Source of the DNA: Clostridiales bacterium
GTDB taxonomy: Bacteria; Bacillota_A; Clostridia; Saccharofermentanales; Saccharofermentanaceae
Reading direction: 5' to 3'
Assembly: GCA_017649745.1 (NCBI GenBank)
Contig: JAGCGE010000220.1
Span: 1-16,722, forward strand
DNA: 16,722 nucleotides
The position numbers were made by a program, and so were the translations under genes. The notes beneath the pieces are model-generated. The model made no database searches, was not told the DNA's origin, and saw nothing but the letters and a program-made list of their open reading frames with translations. Below, in pieces: positions 1 to 6,379 of the stretch; the stretch's first letter is position 1, and the number at the start of each line of letters is the position of its first letter.

Positions 1-1
1 A

Positions 2-1288
2 CAGCACGAGCTCGCACCTATCTTTACAACAACAAATATCGCTACTGATCATAACCAACTTACAATGGAGATCATGAAGAAAGTAGCTCAAAAGCACGGC
101 CTCGTTTGCCTCCTTCATGAGAAGCCGTTCGACGGAGTTAACGGTTCAGGTAAGCACAACAACTGGTCTATGAGTACAGATACAGGAGCAAACCTCTTGG
201 AGCCGGGCGACACACCTTATGAGAACGCTCAATTCCTCTTGTTCCTTACAGCTGTTATCAAGGCAGTAGACGATTATCAAGATCTCATGAGGATCTCCGT
301 TACTTCAGCAGGTAACGACCACAGACTCGGTGCTAACGAAGCTCCGCCGGCAGTAATCTCCATCTTCCTCGGATCAGAGCTCACCGAAATCCTCGAGGCT
401 ATCGAGACAGATCAACCTTATGGTGCTAAGGAGAAGGAACTTCTCAAGGTAGGCGTTCATGTACTTCCTAAGTTCCCTAAGGACACTACAGATCGTAACA
501 GAACATCACCTTTCGCATTCACAGGTAATAAGTTCGAATTCAGAATGCCTGGTTCATCTGCTTCTGTTGCACTTCCTAACACAGTGCTCAACACAGCAGT
601 AGCAGAGTCCTTGAAGCAATTCGCAGACGAGCTCGAAGGTGCATCCGATTTCACAGCTACCCTTCACGATCTTATCCAAAAAGAGATCAAGGCTCACAAG
701 AGGATCATCTTCAACGGCAATGGTTATTCTGATGAGTGGATCGAAGAAGCAGCTAAGCGTGGCCTGTCCAACTTGAGAACAACACCTGATGCTATCGCTC
801 ATTACCTCGATGCTAAGAACGTTCAGCTCTTTACATCACACAAGGTATATTCCGAAGTCGAGATGCAATCAAGACACGAAGTATTCCTCGAGAAGTACAA
901 CAAGCTCCTCGACATCGAGTCCAAGACAATGCTCGAGATCGCAAAGCAGGATATCCTCCCTGCAGTTAGCGCATATTCATCCGATCTCGCAGGCACTGTA
1001 GTTGCTAAGAAGGAAGCACTTGGTATCTCCCCTTCTTTCGAGGTAAATACACTTACAGAGATCTCAGCTGACTTGAGCGAGGCATATGAAGCTTATAAGG
1101 CTCTCAGCGAAGATGTCGATAAGACTTCTGAGATCGGTGATCAGGCAGAGCTTGCTAACTTCTATAAAGATCAAGTTATTCCTTCTATGGAATCCTTGCG
1201 TAAGATCTGCGACAAGCTCGAGACGGAAACGGCTTCAGAATACTGGCCATTCCCTACATACGGCGAATTGTTGTTCGCAGTTAGATAA
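2..1288 (+). CDS. glnN: Glutamine synthetase type III, C-terminal part (5' end outside window)
   Basis: The reading frame is open from base 2, so the gene enters from the left edge; the ATG at 65 is an internal methionine. About 428 residues are present, against roughly 700 for the usual type III enzyme, so about the first 270 are missing. GlnN makes glutamine from glutamate, ammonia and ATP in the cytoplasm. Seen in the sequence: the type III core with HELAPIFTTTNIATDHNQL at the very start, then LLHEKPF, GVNGSGKHNNWS (substrate and nucleotide pocket), SAGNDHRLGANEAPPA, and NRTSPFAFTGNKFEFRMPGSS in the active-site half. The C-terminal part is helical and typical of GlnN. The codon bias looks like that of a highly expressed gene. 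A terminator follows, then the ammonium channel gene on the same strand, a functionally matching neighbour. Family assignment is certain; the only defect is the window edge. Confidence 0.96.
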   Translation, partial: QHELAPIFTTTNIATDHNQLTMEIMKKVAQKHGLVCLLHEKPFDGVNGSGKHNNWSMSTDTGANLLEPGDTPYENAQFLLFLTAVIKAVDDYQDLMRISVTSAGNDHRLGANEAPPAVISIFLGSELTEILEAIETDQPYGAKEKELLKVGVHVLPKFPKDTTDRNRTSPFAFTGNKFEFRMPGSSASVALPNTVLNTAVAESLKQFADELEGASDFTATLHDLIQKEIKAHKRIIFNGNGYSDEWIEEAAKRGLSNLRTTPDAIAHYLDAKNVQLFTSHKVYSEVEMQSRHEVFLEKYNKLLDIESKTMLEIAKQDILPAVSAYSSDLAGTVVAKKEALGISPSFEVNTLTEISADLSEAYEAYKALSEDVDKTSEIGDQAELANFYKDQVIPSMESLRKICDKLETETASEYWPFPTYGELLFAVR

Positions 1289-1320
1289 ACAATAATCTTC
1301 ATACTAATAAACGGTCTATG

Positions 1321-1358
1321 GCAGCCCGTCCATCCTTTGGATAGGCTGCTATTTTATT
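1321..1358 (+). terminator. Intrinsic terminator between glnN and amt
   Basis: GCAGCC (1321-1326) pairs with GGCTGC (1344-1349). An inner helix continues after one C-A mismatch, through a G-T wobble and TCC/GGA, to a loop around ATCCTTT. The tail ATTTTATT follows. It lies 33 bp after the glnN stop and 24 bp before the amt start. It probably ends glnN transcripts, or lets some read through into amt. I see no convincing separate promoter for amt. Confidence 0.75.
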
Positions 1359-1381
1359 AACACAAAAAGGAGAGTGATATT

Positions 1382-3154
1382 ATGGATCTCACCCAGATTT
1401 CTGAGATGGTAACACAAGAAGTGTTCGGCATATGGTTCCTCATAGGTGCGGCACTCGTATTCTTTATGCAGGCGGGCTTCGCCATGCTCGAGGCAGGTTT
1501 CTGCCGAGCAAAGAACGCAGGTAACATTTTGATGAAGAACCTTATGGACTTCTGTATCGGTACAGTCTGCTTCATCGTTTTAGGTTTTGGTCTCATGATG
1601 AGCGAGAACTACTTCTTCGGTTTCATCGGTAAGCCAAACATGATGATCTTCACAGACTTCACGAACTTCATGGAAACTAACGCTTCCGTATTCGTATTCA
1701 ACCTTGTCTTCTGTGCAACAGCAGCAACTATCGTATCAGGTGCAGTTGCAGAGAGAATCAAGTTCAGTTCTTACTGTATCTACTCAGCAGTCCTCTCACT
1801 TATCGTATATCCGGTTGAAGCAGGCTGGGTATGGAACTCACAGGGCTGGCTCGCTAAGTTAGGTTTCATCGATTTCGCAGGTTCAGCAGCTATCCATACA
1901 GTCGGTGGTGTATCCGCTCTTATCGGTGCTATCGTACTTGGACCTCGTATCGGTAAATACATTAAGAACGAAGCAGGCAAAGTAGTCAAAGTAAACGCTA
2001 TCCAGGGCCACAACATTCCTATCGGTGCTCTCGGTTGCTTCATCCTCTGGTTCGGTTGGTACGGATTTAACGGTGCAGCTGCAACATCAGGTTCACAGCT
2101 CGCAGCTATCTTCCTTACAACAACAATCGCTCCTGCACTCGCAACAGTAACAGCTTTGATCTTTACATGGGTCAAGAACGGTAAACCTGATGTATCAATG
2201 TGTATCAACGCATCCCTTGCAGGTCTTGTATGTGTAACAGCAGGTTGTCATTGTATCGATGCAGCAGGTGCTATCATTGAAGGTATCATCTCAGGTATCG
2301 TAGTAATCGTAGTAGTTGAGTTCTTAGACCTCAAGCTTCATATCGATGATCCGGTTGGTGCTTGCGGCGTTCACCTCGCAAACGGTATCCTCGGAACTAT
2401 CCTTGCAGGTGTACTTGCAACAAACACTTCTTCCCTCGGTGTTGACGGTCCTATCTATGCACTCATTCATGGTACTTCCGTCAAGGCAGGTTTAAAGGTT
2501 GTTGGCGTTCAGTGCCTCGGAATATTCTGTATCATCATCTGGACAGCAGTCCTTATGGGAATCACATTCGTTGTTATCAAGAAGACAGTCGGTCTTCGTG
2601 CCTCAAGAGAAGACGAGATCGAAGGTTTGGATCCTACAGAACACGGTTTACCACACGCTTACGCAGGATTCTCCATGAGACCTCAGGCTATCGTCGAGAT
2701 TGGCGATGTAGAAGTACCAGCAGTTACAGGTGATACACCTATTTCCGAAGCAGTAGAAGTTAAAGCAGTTCCTTCCTTCGTTTCTGAAAGAAGCGGCAGG
2801 AAACTTACTAAGATCGAGATCGTATGTAAAGAGTCTAAGCTCGATCCACTCAAGAAAGCCCTTATGGGAATCGGTATTACAGGTATGACAGTATCTCACG
2901 TACTCGGTTGCGGCGTACAGAAAGGACGTCAGGAGTACTACAGAGGTGTTCCGGTTGAAGCATCTCTCCTCCCTAAGATCCAGATCGATATCGTAGTAGC
3001 TGCAGTACCTGTACAGAAAGTTATCGATACAACAAAGAAGGTTCTCTACACTGGCCACATCGGTGACGGTAAGATCTTTGTATATGACGTTGAAGATGTA
3101 GTTAAGATCAGAACAGGCGAAGTTGGATACGACGCTTTACAGGATGTAGAATAA
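1382..3154 (+). CDS. amt: Ammonium channel Amt fused to a C-terminal P-II (GlnB/GlnK) domain
   Basis: The protein has 590 residues, longer than the usual 400-450 of Amt. Residues 1-400 are an Amt/MEP membrane channel with about 11 hydrophobic segments. It carries the family signature DFAGSAAIHTVGG (D164, H172) and the second pore histidine at H331 in GVHLANGILGT. The conserved cytoplasmic tail EGLDPTEHG..AY is at 414-427. After a linker of roughly 45 residues, 477-590 is a complete P-II domain: Q513 and K514 at the base of the T-loop (2-oxoglutarate and ATP site), YRG at 520-522, LPK at 530-532 and the C-terminal signature TGHIGDGKIFV at 557-567. The T-loop has valine at 525 where GlnB/GlnK have the uridylylated Tyr51, while R521 matches the channel-plugging Arg47. 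The start has a good ribosome site (AAAGGAGA, 1366-1373 region). Expected role: ammonium uptake under nitrogen limitation, gated by its own P-II domain. The gating is inference. Confidence 0.95.
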   Translation: MDLTQISEMVTQEVFGIWFLIGAALVFFMQAGFAMLEAGFCRAKNAGNILMKNLMDFCIGTVCFIVLGFGLMMSENYFFGFIGKPNMMIFTDFTNFMETNASVFVFNLVFCATAATIVSGAVAERIKFSSYCIYSAVLSLIVYPVEAGWVWNSQGWLAKLGFIDFAGSAAIHTVGGVSALIGAIVLGPRIGKYIKNEAGKVVKVNAIQGHNIPIGALGCFILWFGWYGFNGAAATSGSQLAAIFLTTTIAPALATVTALIFTWVKNGKPDVSMCINASLAGLVCVTAGCHCIDAAGAIIEGIISGIVVIVVVEFLDLKLHIDDPVGACGVHLANGILGTILAGVLATNTSSLGVDGPIYALIHGTSVKAGLKVVGVQCLGIFCIIIWTAVLMGITFVVIKKTVGLRASREDEIEGLDPTEHGLPHAYAGFSMRPQAIVEIGDVEVPAVTGDTPISEAVEVKAVPSFVSERSGRKLTKIEIVCKESKLDPLKKALMGIGITGMTVSHVLGCGVQKGRQEYYRGVPVEASLLPKIQIDIVVAAVPVQKVIDTTKKVLYTGHIGDGKIFVYDVEDVVKIRTGEVGYDALQDVE

Positions 3155-3184
3155 CCACTTATCACTCTACTAATATACCGCAAA

Positions 3185-3224
3185 GGCACCGCCCCGAAGC
3201 AATTCGGGGCGATGTCATTTTATT
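3185..3224 (+). terminator. Intrinsic terminator after amt
   Basis: This is a perfect 9-bp helix, CGCCCCGAA (3190-3198) with TTCGGGGCG (3203-3211), closed by a stable GCAA tetraloop. After one mismatch the helix extends outward with four more pairs (GGCA against TGTC), giving 3185-3216. The tail ATTTTATTA follows. It starts 30 bp after the amt stop and is the strongest terminator on the + strand of this window. Confidence 0.92.
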
Positions 3225-3234
3225 AGGTCTCCCC

Positions 3235-3265
3235 TTCACTGTTGACTATCAAGCACGGTTATAAT
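3235..3265 (+). promoter_or_regulatory. Possible promoter of the 3310 lipoprotein gene
   Basis: There is a consensus -10 box TATAAT at 3260-3265, 44 bp before the start codon. The -35 side is poor: TTCACT at 3235-3240 leaves a 19-bp spacer, and the better-looking TTGACT at 3242-3247 leaves only 12 bp. Because the gene sits downstream of the amt terminator it needs its own promoter, and this is the best candidate. Confidence 0.4.
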
Positions 3266-3309
3266 TTAATTGGATATAGGGATTGATATAGAAACAGGAG
3301 GAACTCTCC

Positions 3310-4779
3310 ATGAAAAGACGCATATTAGGTATCGTATTATTTTTCACTTTGGGCTTATCGATAAGCAGTTGTTCTTCTTTCAAAGAAGCATCTGATGTTT
3401 TTGACGTAACTCGCAATACTGCATACATGGACGAAAGAGGAGCCAAGAAGTTGCAGGAAAGGACTGCCCAGAAGATCGTTGACGCACTGGATAACGGAGA
3501 CGAGGATAAACTTCTGGAACTGTTCTCCGACTATACTCTTAAGATCAGCGGCGATCAGGATGACGGTCTGGACTACGTTTTCGATCTGTACGAAGGAACT
3601 AGTACAGAAATCAGCGACTATAAGTATCATACCAATGAAACAAGCACAGGTGAAAGACTGGTACAGATGGCCTATTTCTCCTGTACGATAGAAACAGACG
3701 AAGAGACATATAAGCTTTATTGGGAACAGTATGCTCGTTTCTCAGATCGCAAAGACCATGTAGGTCTCTGTAACATGAGACTTCTTAAAGCAGATGAAGA
3801 TAAAGAATACCAGACTCATGGTGCATTACTGGGTATAGAAACTCCTGAGTATTACGAGATATCGAACGTTATAAGCAACATGATGGAAACTACTCTGTTC
3901 GGAGATCCGGGAATGATACTGTCAGATGATCTTCTTGACAATATGAGTGAAGATTCGCTTTATGCTCTCGATACATTCACTACTAACTTTACAGGTGATA
4001 CTGTTTCGGCTGTTTGGCTGGAAGACGATCAGATATTCGCAACTTTCGAGATACTCGAGAAAGGTCAATTTGTAGCAGCTTTTACATACGATAATAAGAT
4101 CACGGGAATAAAAGTAACCGAGTATATCGGTGACATTCCTTCCAATAGTGAACTTGAAGCTAAAGAAGGAAAAGTCAAAGGGTTGAGCGACTTTAAAGAG
4201 ATCATGGACAGCGGATTAATCCGCTACAATTACGGCGGTGAGAGACTATGCAAAGTTATGAGTCTTTATGGCTTTGAAACTCCTTCAAAGAAAAGCGCCG
4301 ATGTCGGCTTCACCGATTCCAACATCGGTGGCTGGAATGTATACAAGCTCAAGACAGGATTCGATTCAGCGCTCTATTGGGTCAAAGGAGATGTATGTTG
4401 CTATGAAGATGATCTGGAAGATGCTGAAGAATATTTCAGAGATTATTCCGATGTAAAATACAGTTTGCATCAGTATATCTACGGCGGTAACAAAGACCCT
4501 ATCGAAGTCGACTTTGACGATGACATATTCTGGGAGATCTATGACGTACAGTTCACAGATGAACCTGCCATCAAGCCGAACAGAGTACCGGATGCAGGAT
4601 ACCTCATATACAGGACGTCAGACGATGATAAGTTCACTTCAAGGTTTCTTATCTACATCTTTGATGATGATGCATATATTGTCGACAAAAAGTCAGCCGA
4701 TGACCAAACCGTTTACCTTCTGGACGATGATATCGCTGAGTATCTGATAGAATATGCAGATGAGTATTGTGAAGAATGA
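3310..4779 (+). CDS. Predicted lipoprotein of unknown function (possible DUF5104-type N-terminal domain)
   Basis: The product has 489 residues. It begins with a lipoprotein signal peptide: MKRR, a hydrophobic stretch, and lipobox ISSC with the lipidated cysteine at position 21, so it should be anchored to the outer face of the membrane. Residues about 44-100 (GAKKLQERTAQKIVDAL..GDEDKL.ELFS) resemble the short helical domain seen in clostridial lipoproteins filed under DUF5104; I recall this from family patterns and cannot test it here. The rest is acidic and beta-rich, with many DDD or DDDD clusters near the C-terminus (for example VDFDDDIFWE, YIFDDDAYIVD, LLDDDIAEY). No enzyme motif is visible. 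The start is set by AGGAGGA at 3296-3302, seven bases before ATG. It lies alone between the amt terminator and a convergent toxin gene 12 bp away, so context does not give a role. Confidence 0.8.
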   Translation: MKRRILGIVLFFTLGLSISSCSSFKEASDVFDVTRNTAYMDERGAKKLQERTAQKIVDALDNGDEDKLLELFSDYTLKISGDQDDGLDYVFDLYEGTSTEISDYKYHTNETSTGERLVQMAYFSCTIETDEETYKLYWEQYARFSDRKDHVGLCNMRLLKADEDKEYQTHGALLGIETPEYYEISNVISNMMETTLFGDPGMILSDDLLDNMSEDSLYALDTFTTNFTGDTVSAVWLEDDQIFATFEILEKGQFVAAFTYDNKITGIKVTEYIGDIPSNSELEAKEGKVKGLSDFKEIMDSGLIRYNYGGERLCKVMSLYGFETPSKKSADVGFTDSNIGGWNVYKLKTGFDSALYWVKGDVCCYEDDLEDAEEYFRDYSDVKYSLHQYIYGGNKDPIEVDFDDDIFWEIYDVQFTDEPAIKPNRVPDAGYLIYRTSDDDKFTSRFLIYIFDDDAYIVDKKSADDQTVYLLDDDIAEYLIEYADEYCEE

Positions 4780-4791
4780 ATCCGAGCAGAA

Positions 4792-5076
4792 TCAATCCAG
4801 CCCAGCAAGTCCGTTATAGACATCACCACACGGTCCGGCCAGCAATACTCTAACAACTATCAGTTTTCCATTGATAATCGCATAGACTATCCTGTATTTC
4901 CCAATTCTCATCCTGTAATAACTATTTCTCTTCCCTTTTATCTCTTTAATATCGATCTGTTCAAGATTCTCTCCACACATTTTGGCTCTAATAGCAGTCT
5001 CAAAATGAGTGCGTAAATCCTCATGCTTACATAAATACTTATCGGCAGTTTTAACATATTGAATTACATATTCCAA
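4792..5076 (-). CDS. RelE/ParE-superfamily toxin of a type II toxin-antitoxin module
   Basis: The product is 94 residues, a normal size for the family. The sequence shows the RelE/ParE pattern: N-terminal strand, two helices rich in charged residues, IKGKRNSYYRMRIGKYRIVYAI (hallmark basic strand and RIVY strand), and C-terminal VRVLLAGPCGDVY with the family tyrosine. RelE members cut mRNA in the ribosome and ParE members poison gyrase; sequence alone does not separate the two. The start is TTG at 5076, supported by GAGGT eight bases upstream; in-frame CTG or ATA just upstream are weaker, and a stop lies three codons up. It follows the antitoxin gene by 16 bp, the usual antitoxin-first order. 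The toxin frame is intact although the antitoxin frame is broken. It converges with the 3310 lipoprotein gene. Confidence 0.85.
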   Translation of the reverse strand: MEYVIQYVKTADKYLCKHEDLRTHFETAIRAKMCGENLEQIDIKEIKGKRNSYYRMRIGKYRIVYAIINGKLIVVRVLLAGPCGDVYNGLAGLD

Positions 5077-5092
5077 TATCAGTTACCTCTAC

Positions 5093-5369
5093 TTACACCG
5101 AAAATCTCTTTGAAGATACTATCTTAAGGTCGTCGTCACTCAAAGATTCTATCTCATCCAATATCTCACGTGATTCAAGATCAGATGCCTGTTCAACATT
5201 CATAGTTAAACGATAGAACGGATCTTTTTTCAATTCGATAACATAATCAAACACAGCATGTTTAACAAGATCAGTAACTGTCATGTTATACACAATACAC
5301 ACCCGCAACCTCTTTTATTTCCTTTATCTCACTCTCATCCATCTTTATACTTAACAATTTAGTAGCCAT
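5093..5369 (-). pseudogene. Ribbon-helix-helix antitoxin gene split by a 7-bp tandem duplication
   Basis: Translation should begin at ATG 5369-5367, behind a strong GGAGGT (5376-5381) six bases away. It reads MATKLLSIKMDESEIKEIKE and then VAGVYCV before a TAA. This is a ribbon-helix-helix N-terminus. One base after that stop, an ATG in another frame continues MTVTDLVKHAVFDYVIELK and ends in LSDDDLKIVSS.., the toxin-binding type of tail. The break coincides with two perfect back-to-back copies of TGTGTAT (5288-5301). Removing one copy joins the frames as ..VAGVYNMTVTDLVK.., giving an 89-residue antitoxin. The break lies between the two helices of the DNA-binding fold. The gene may be inactive, may switch by slippage, or may express its C-terminal half by reinitiation at TAACATG. 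Homology is clear; the functional state is inference. Confidence 0.82.
5288..5301 (-). repeat. 7-bp perfect tandem duplication causing the antitoxin frameshift
   Basis: The + strand reads ATACACA ATACACA, which is TGTGTAT twice on the coding strand. Seven is not a multiple of three, so the extra copy moves the frame by one. Deleting one unit restores a continuous antitoxin. Short tandem duplications of this kind arise by strand slippage and can revert. Confidence 0.9.
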
Positions 5370-5392
5370 ATAAACACCTCCATGTATATATA

Positions 5393-5418
5393 GTACATAC
5401 GGTACATACCGTAATTAC
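5393..5418 (-). promoter_or_regulatory. Likely autoregulatory operator of the toxin-antitoxin module
   Basis: The sequence contains a perfect dyad, TACGGTA-CA-TACCGTA (5398-5413). It also contains direct repeats of GTACATAC at 5393-5400 and 5402-5409, with a degenerate third copy GTAATTAC at 5411-5418; all are spaced 9 bp. The block begins 24 bp upstream of the antitoxin ATG. Ribbon-helix-helix antitoxins bind short repeated or palindromic sites over their own promoters, so position and symmetry both fit. A weak promoter (TTGTAA on the - strand) overlaps it. Binding is inferred. Confidence 0.65.
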
Positions 5419-5455
5419 AACACCGTATTTATTATATTATTAGAAGCACATATGA

Positions 5456-5488
5456 ATCGACCCCTGATAAGAAATATCAAGGGCCGAT
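5456..5488 (-). terminator. Hairpin downstream of the gltB-gltD-dapF operon
   Basis: A 14-bp inverted repeat (5456-5469 with 5475-5488) with two mismatches surrounds a 5-base loop. It lies 34 bp past the dapF stop and upstream of the antitoxin gene. The following - strand bases (TCATATGTGCTTCTAAT) are only moderately T-rich, so it may be a weak terminator or an mRNA 3'-end stabiliser. Confidence 0.4.
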
Positions 5489-5521
5489 CCGTGTTGAGAA
5501 TAAAAATGAGAGTGGTCTAAA

Positions 5522-6379
5522 TTATGAATAGAGTTTGTTAGAAACGATGAACTCTTCAGAAAGTTCCATCTTTCCAACTGAGCAGACATCGCCTGTCATC
5601 TTGACACTGAAGTCAGGTGCGATATCTATCTTGAGCTTGCCGCCCGGCATATGAACGGTAACTGAACCGTCAACAAGACCGAGCCTATAGACAGCTCCTG
5701 CAGCCGCACAGCTGCTACTTCCTGATGCGAGTGTATAACCTGCACCACGCTCGAAGATCTCTACCTGGATGTTGTTACGGTCGATGACCTTAACAAGTTG
5801 AGTGTTGATCCTGTTAGCAAAATACTTGGCTACTTCAGAATACTTACCGATAGAACAAGCAAGATCCTTATTAACTTCATCAAGCGGGATAACACAGTGA
5901 GGGTTACCGATCGATACACATGTACATCTGTATGTCTTTCCATTGAATTCGAGAGGGATATCTACTGTCTCTTCAGGAATGTCGACACCACCAATGGCAT
6001 CACGTGTAAATCTTAATGTACCCATGGATACTGTAAGGTTCGTTCCGCTTTCGTTGTTGTACTTAACTTCAACGTCACCACCCAATGTATGGAGCGTGAA
6101 TGACTCAGTCTTAACATAGCCTGCATCCTTCAGATACTTAGAGAAGATGCGGACACCATTACCGCTCTTTTCTGCGATACTTCCGTCAGGATTATAGATC
6201 GTAAGACCATATTCACCGTTAACGTCAGTAGGTCCCTTGAGGATTCCGTCAGAACCAAGTCCGAAGTTACGGTCGCAGATCAACTTAACACTTTCAGGTG
6301 TTAATTGTACGTTGTTTTTTCTGATGTCGTAAACGAGATAATCGTTTCCAAGTCCGTGATATTTATAAAAGATCATCAT
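5522..6379 (-). CDS. DapF-family (diaminopimelate epimerase-like) protein with both catalytic cysteines replaced by serine
   Basis: The 285-residue product is full length and matches the diaminopimelate epimerase fold in both halves: HGLGNDYLVYD (8-18), NPDGS..KSGNGVR (63-77), SIGNPHC (156-162), ERGAGYTLASGSSSCA (210-225) and MPGGKLKI (244-251). Canonical DapF interconverts LL- and meso-diaminopimelate using two cysteines, in CGNG and ACG(T/S)G. Here they are S72 and S219, and the Glu of AGET is Y215. The structure is likely kept, but classical two-base thiol chemistry cannot be. I recall a widespread group annotated as DapF with these same serine motifs, so this is probably a real subfamily rather than decay; its substrate is unknown to me. 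The start ATG overlaps the gltD stop (ATGA) behind GGAGG, so it is translationally coupled to gltD. That suggests an amino-acid role linked to glutamate synthesis. Confidence 0.85.
   Translation of the reverse strand: MMIFYKYHGLGNDYLVYDIRKNNVQLTPESVKLICDRNFGLGSDGILKGPTDVNGEYGLTIYNPDGSIAEKSGNGVRIFSKYLKDAGYVKTESFTLHTLGGDVEVKYNNESGTNLTVSMGTLRFTRDAIGGVDIPEETVDIPLEFNGKTYRCTCVSIGNPHCVIPLDEVNKDLACSIGKYSEVAKYFANRINTQLVKVIDRNNIQVEIFERGAGYTLASGSSSCAAAGAVYRLGLVDGSVTVHMPGGKLKIDIAPDFSVKMTGDVCSVGKMELSEEFIVSNKLYS

Noticed and set aside
1310..1345. Possible ANTAR-type hairpin before amt (an AUGGCA or UAUGGC loop near 1318-1324)
   Set aside because: The flanking bases do not pair into a stem for an A1/G4 hexaloop; the only alternative is a 4-bp ACGG/CCGU stem with an 11-base loop.
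5093..5308. A 71-residue antitoxin starting at TTG 5308
   Set aside because: It has no ribosome site and a non-homologous N-terminus, whereas ATG 5369 has a strong site and gives a proper ribbon-helix-helix start in the other frame.
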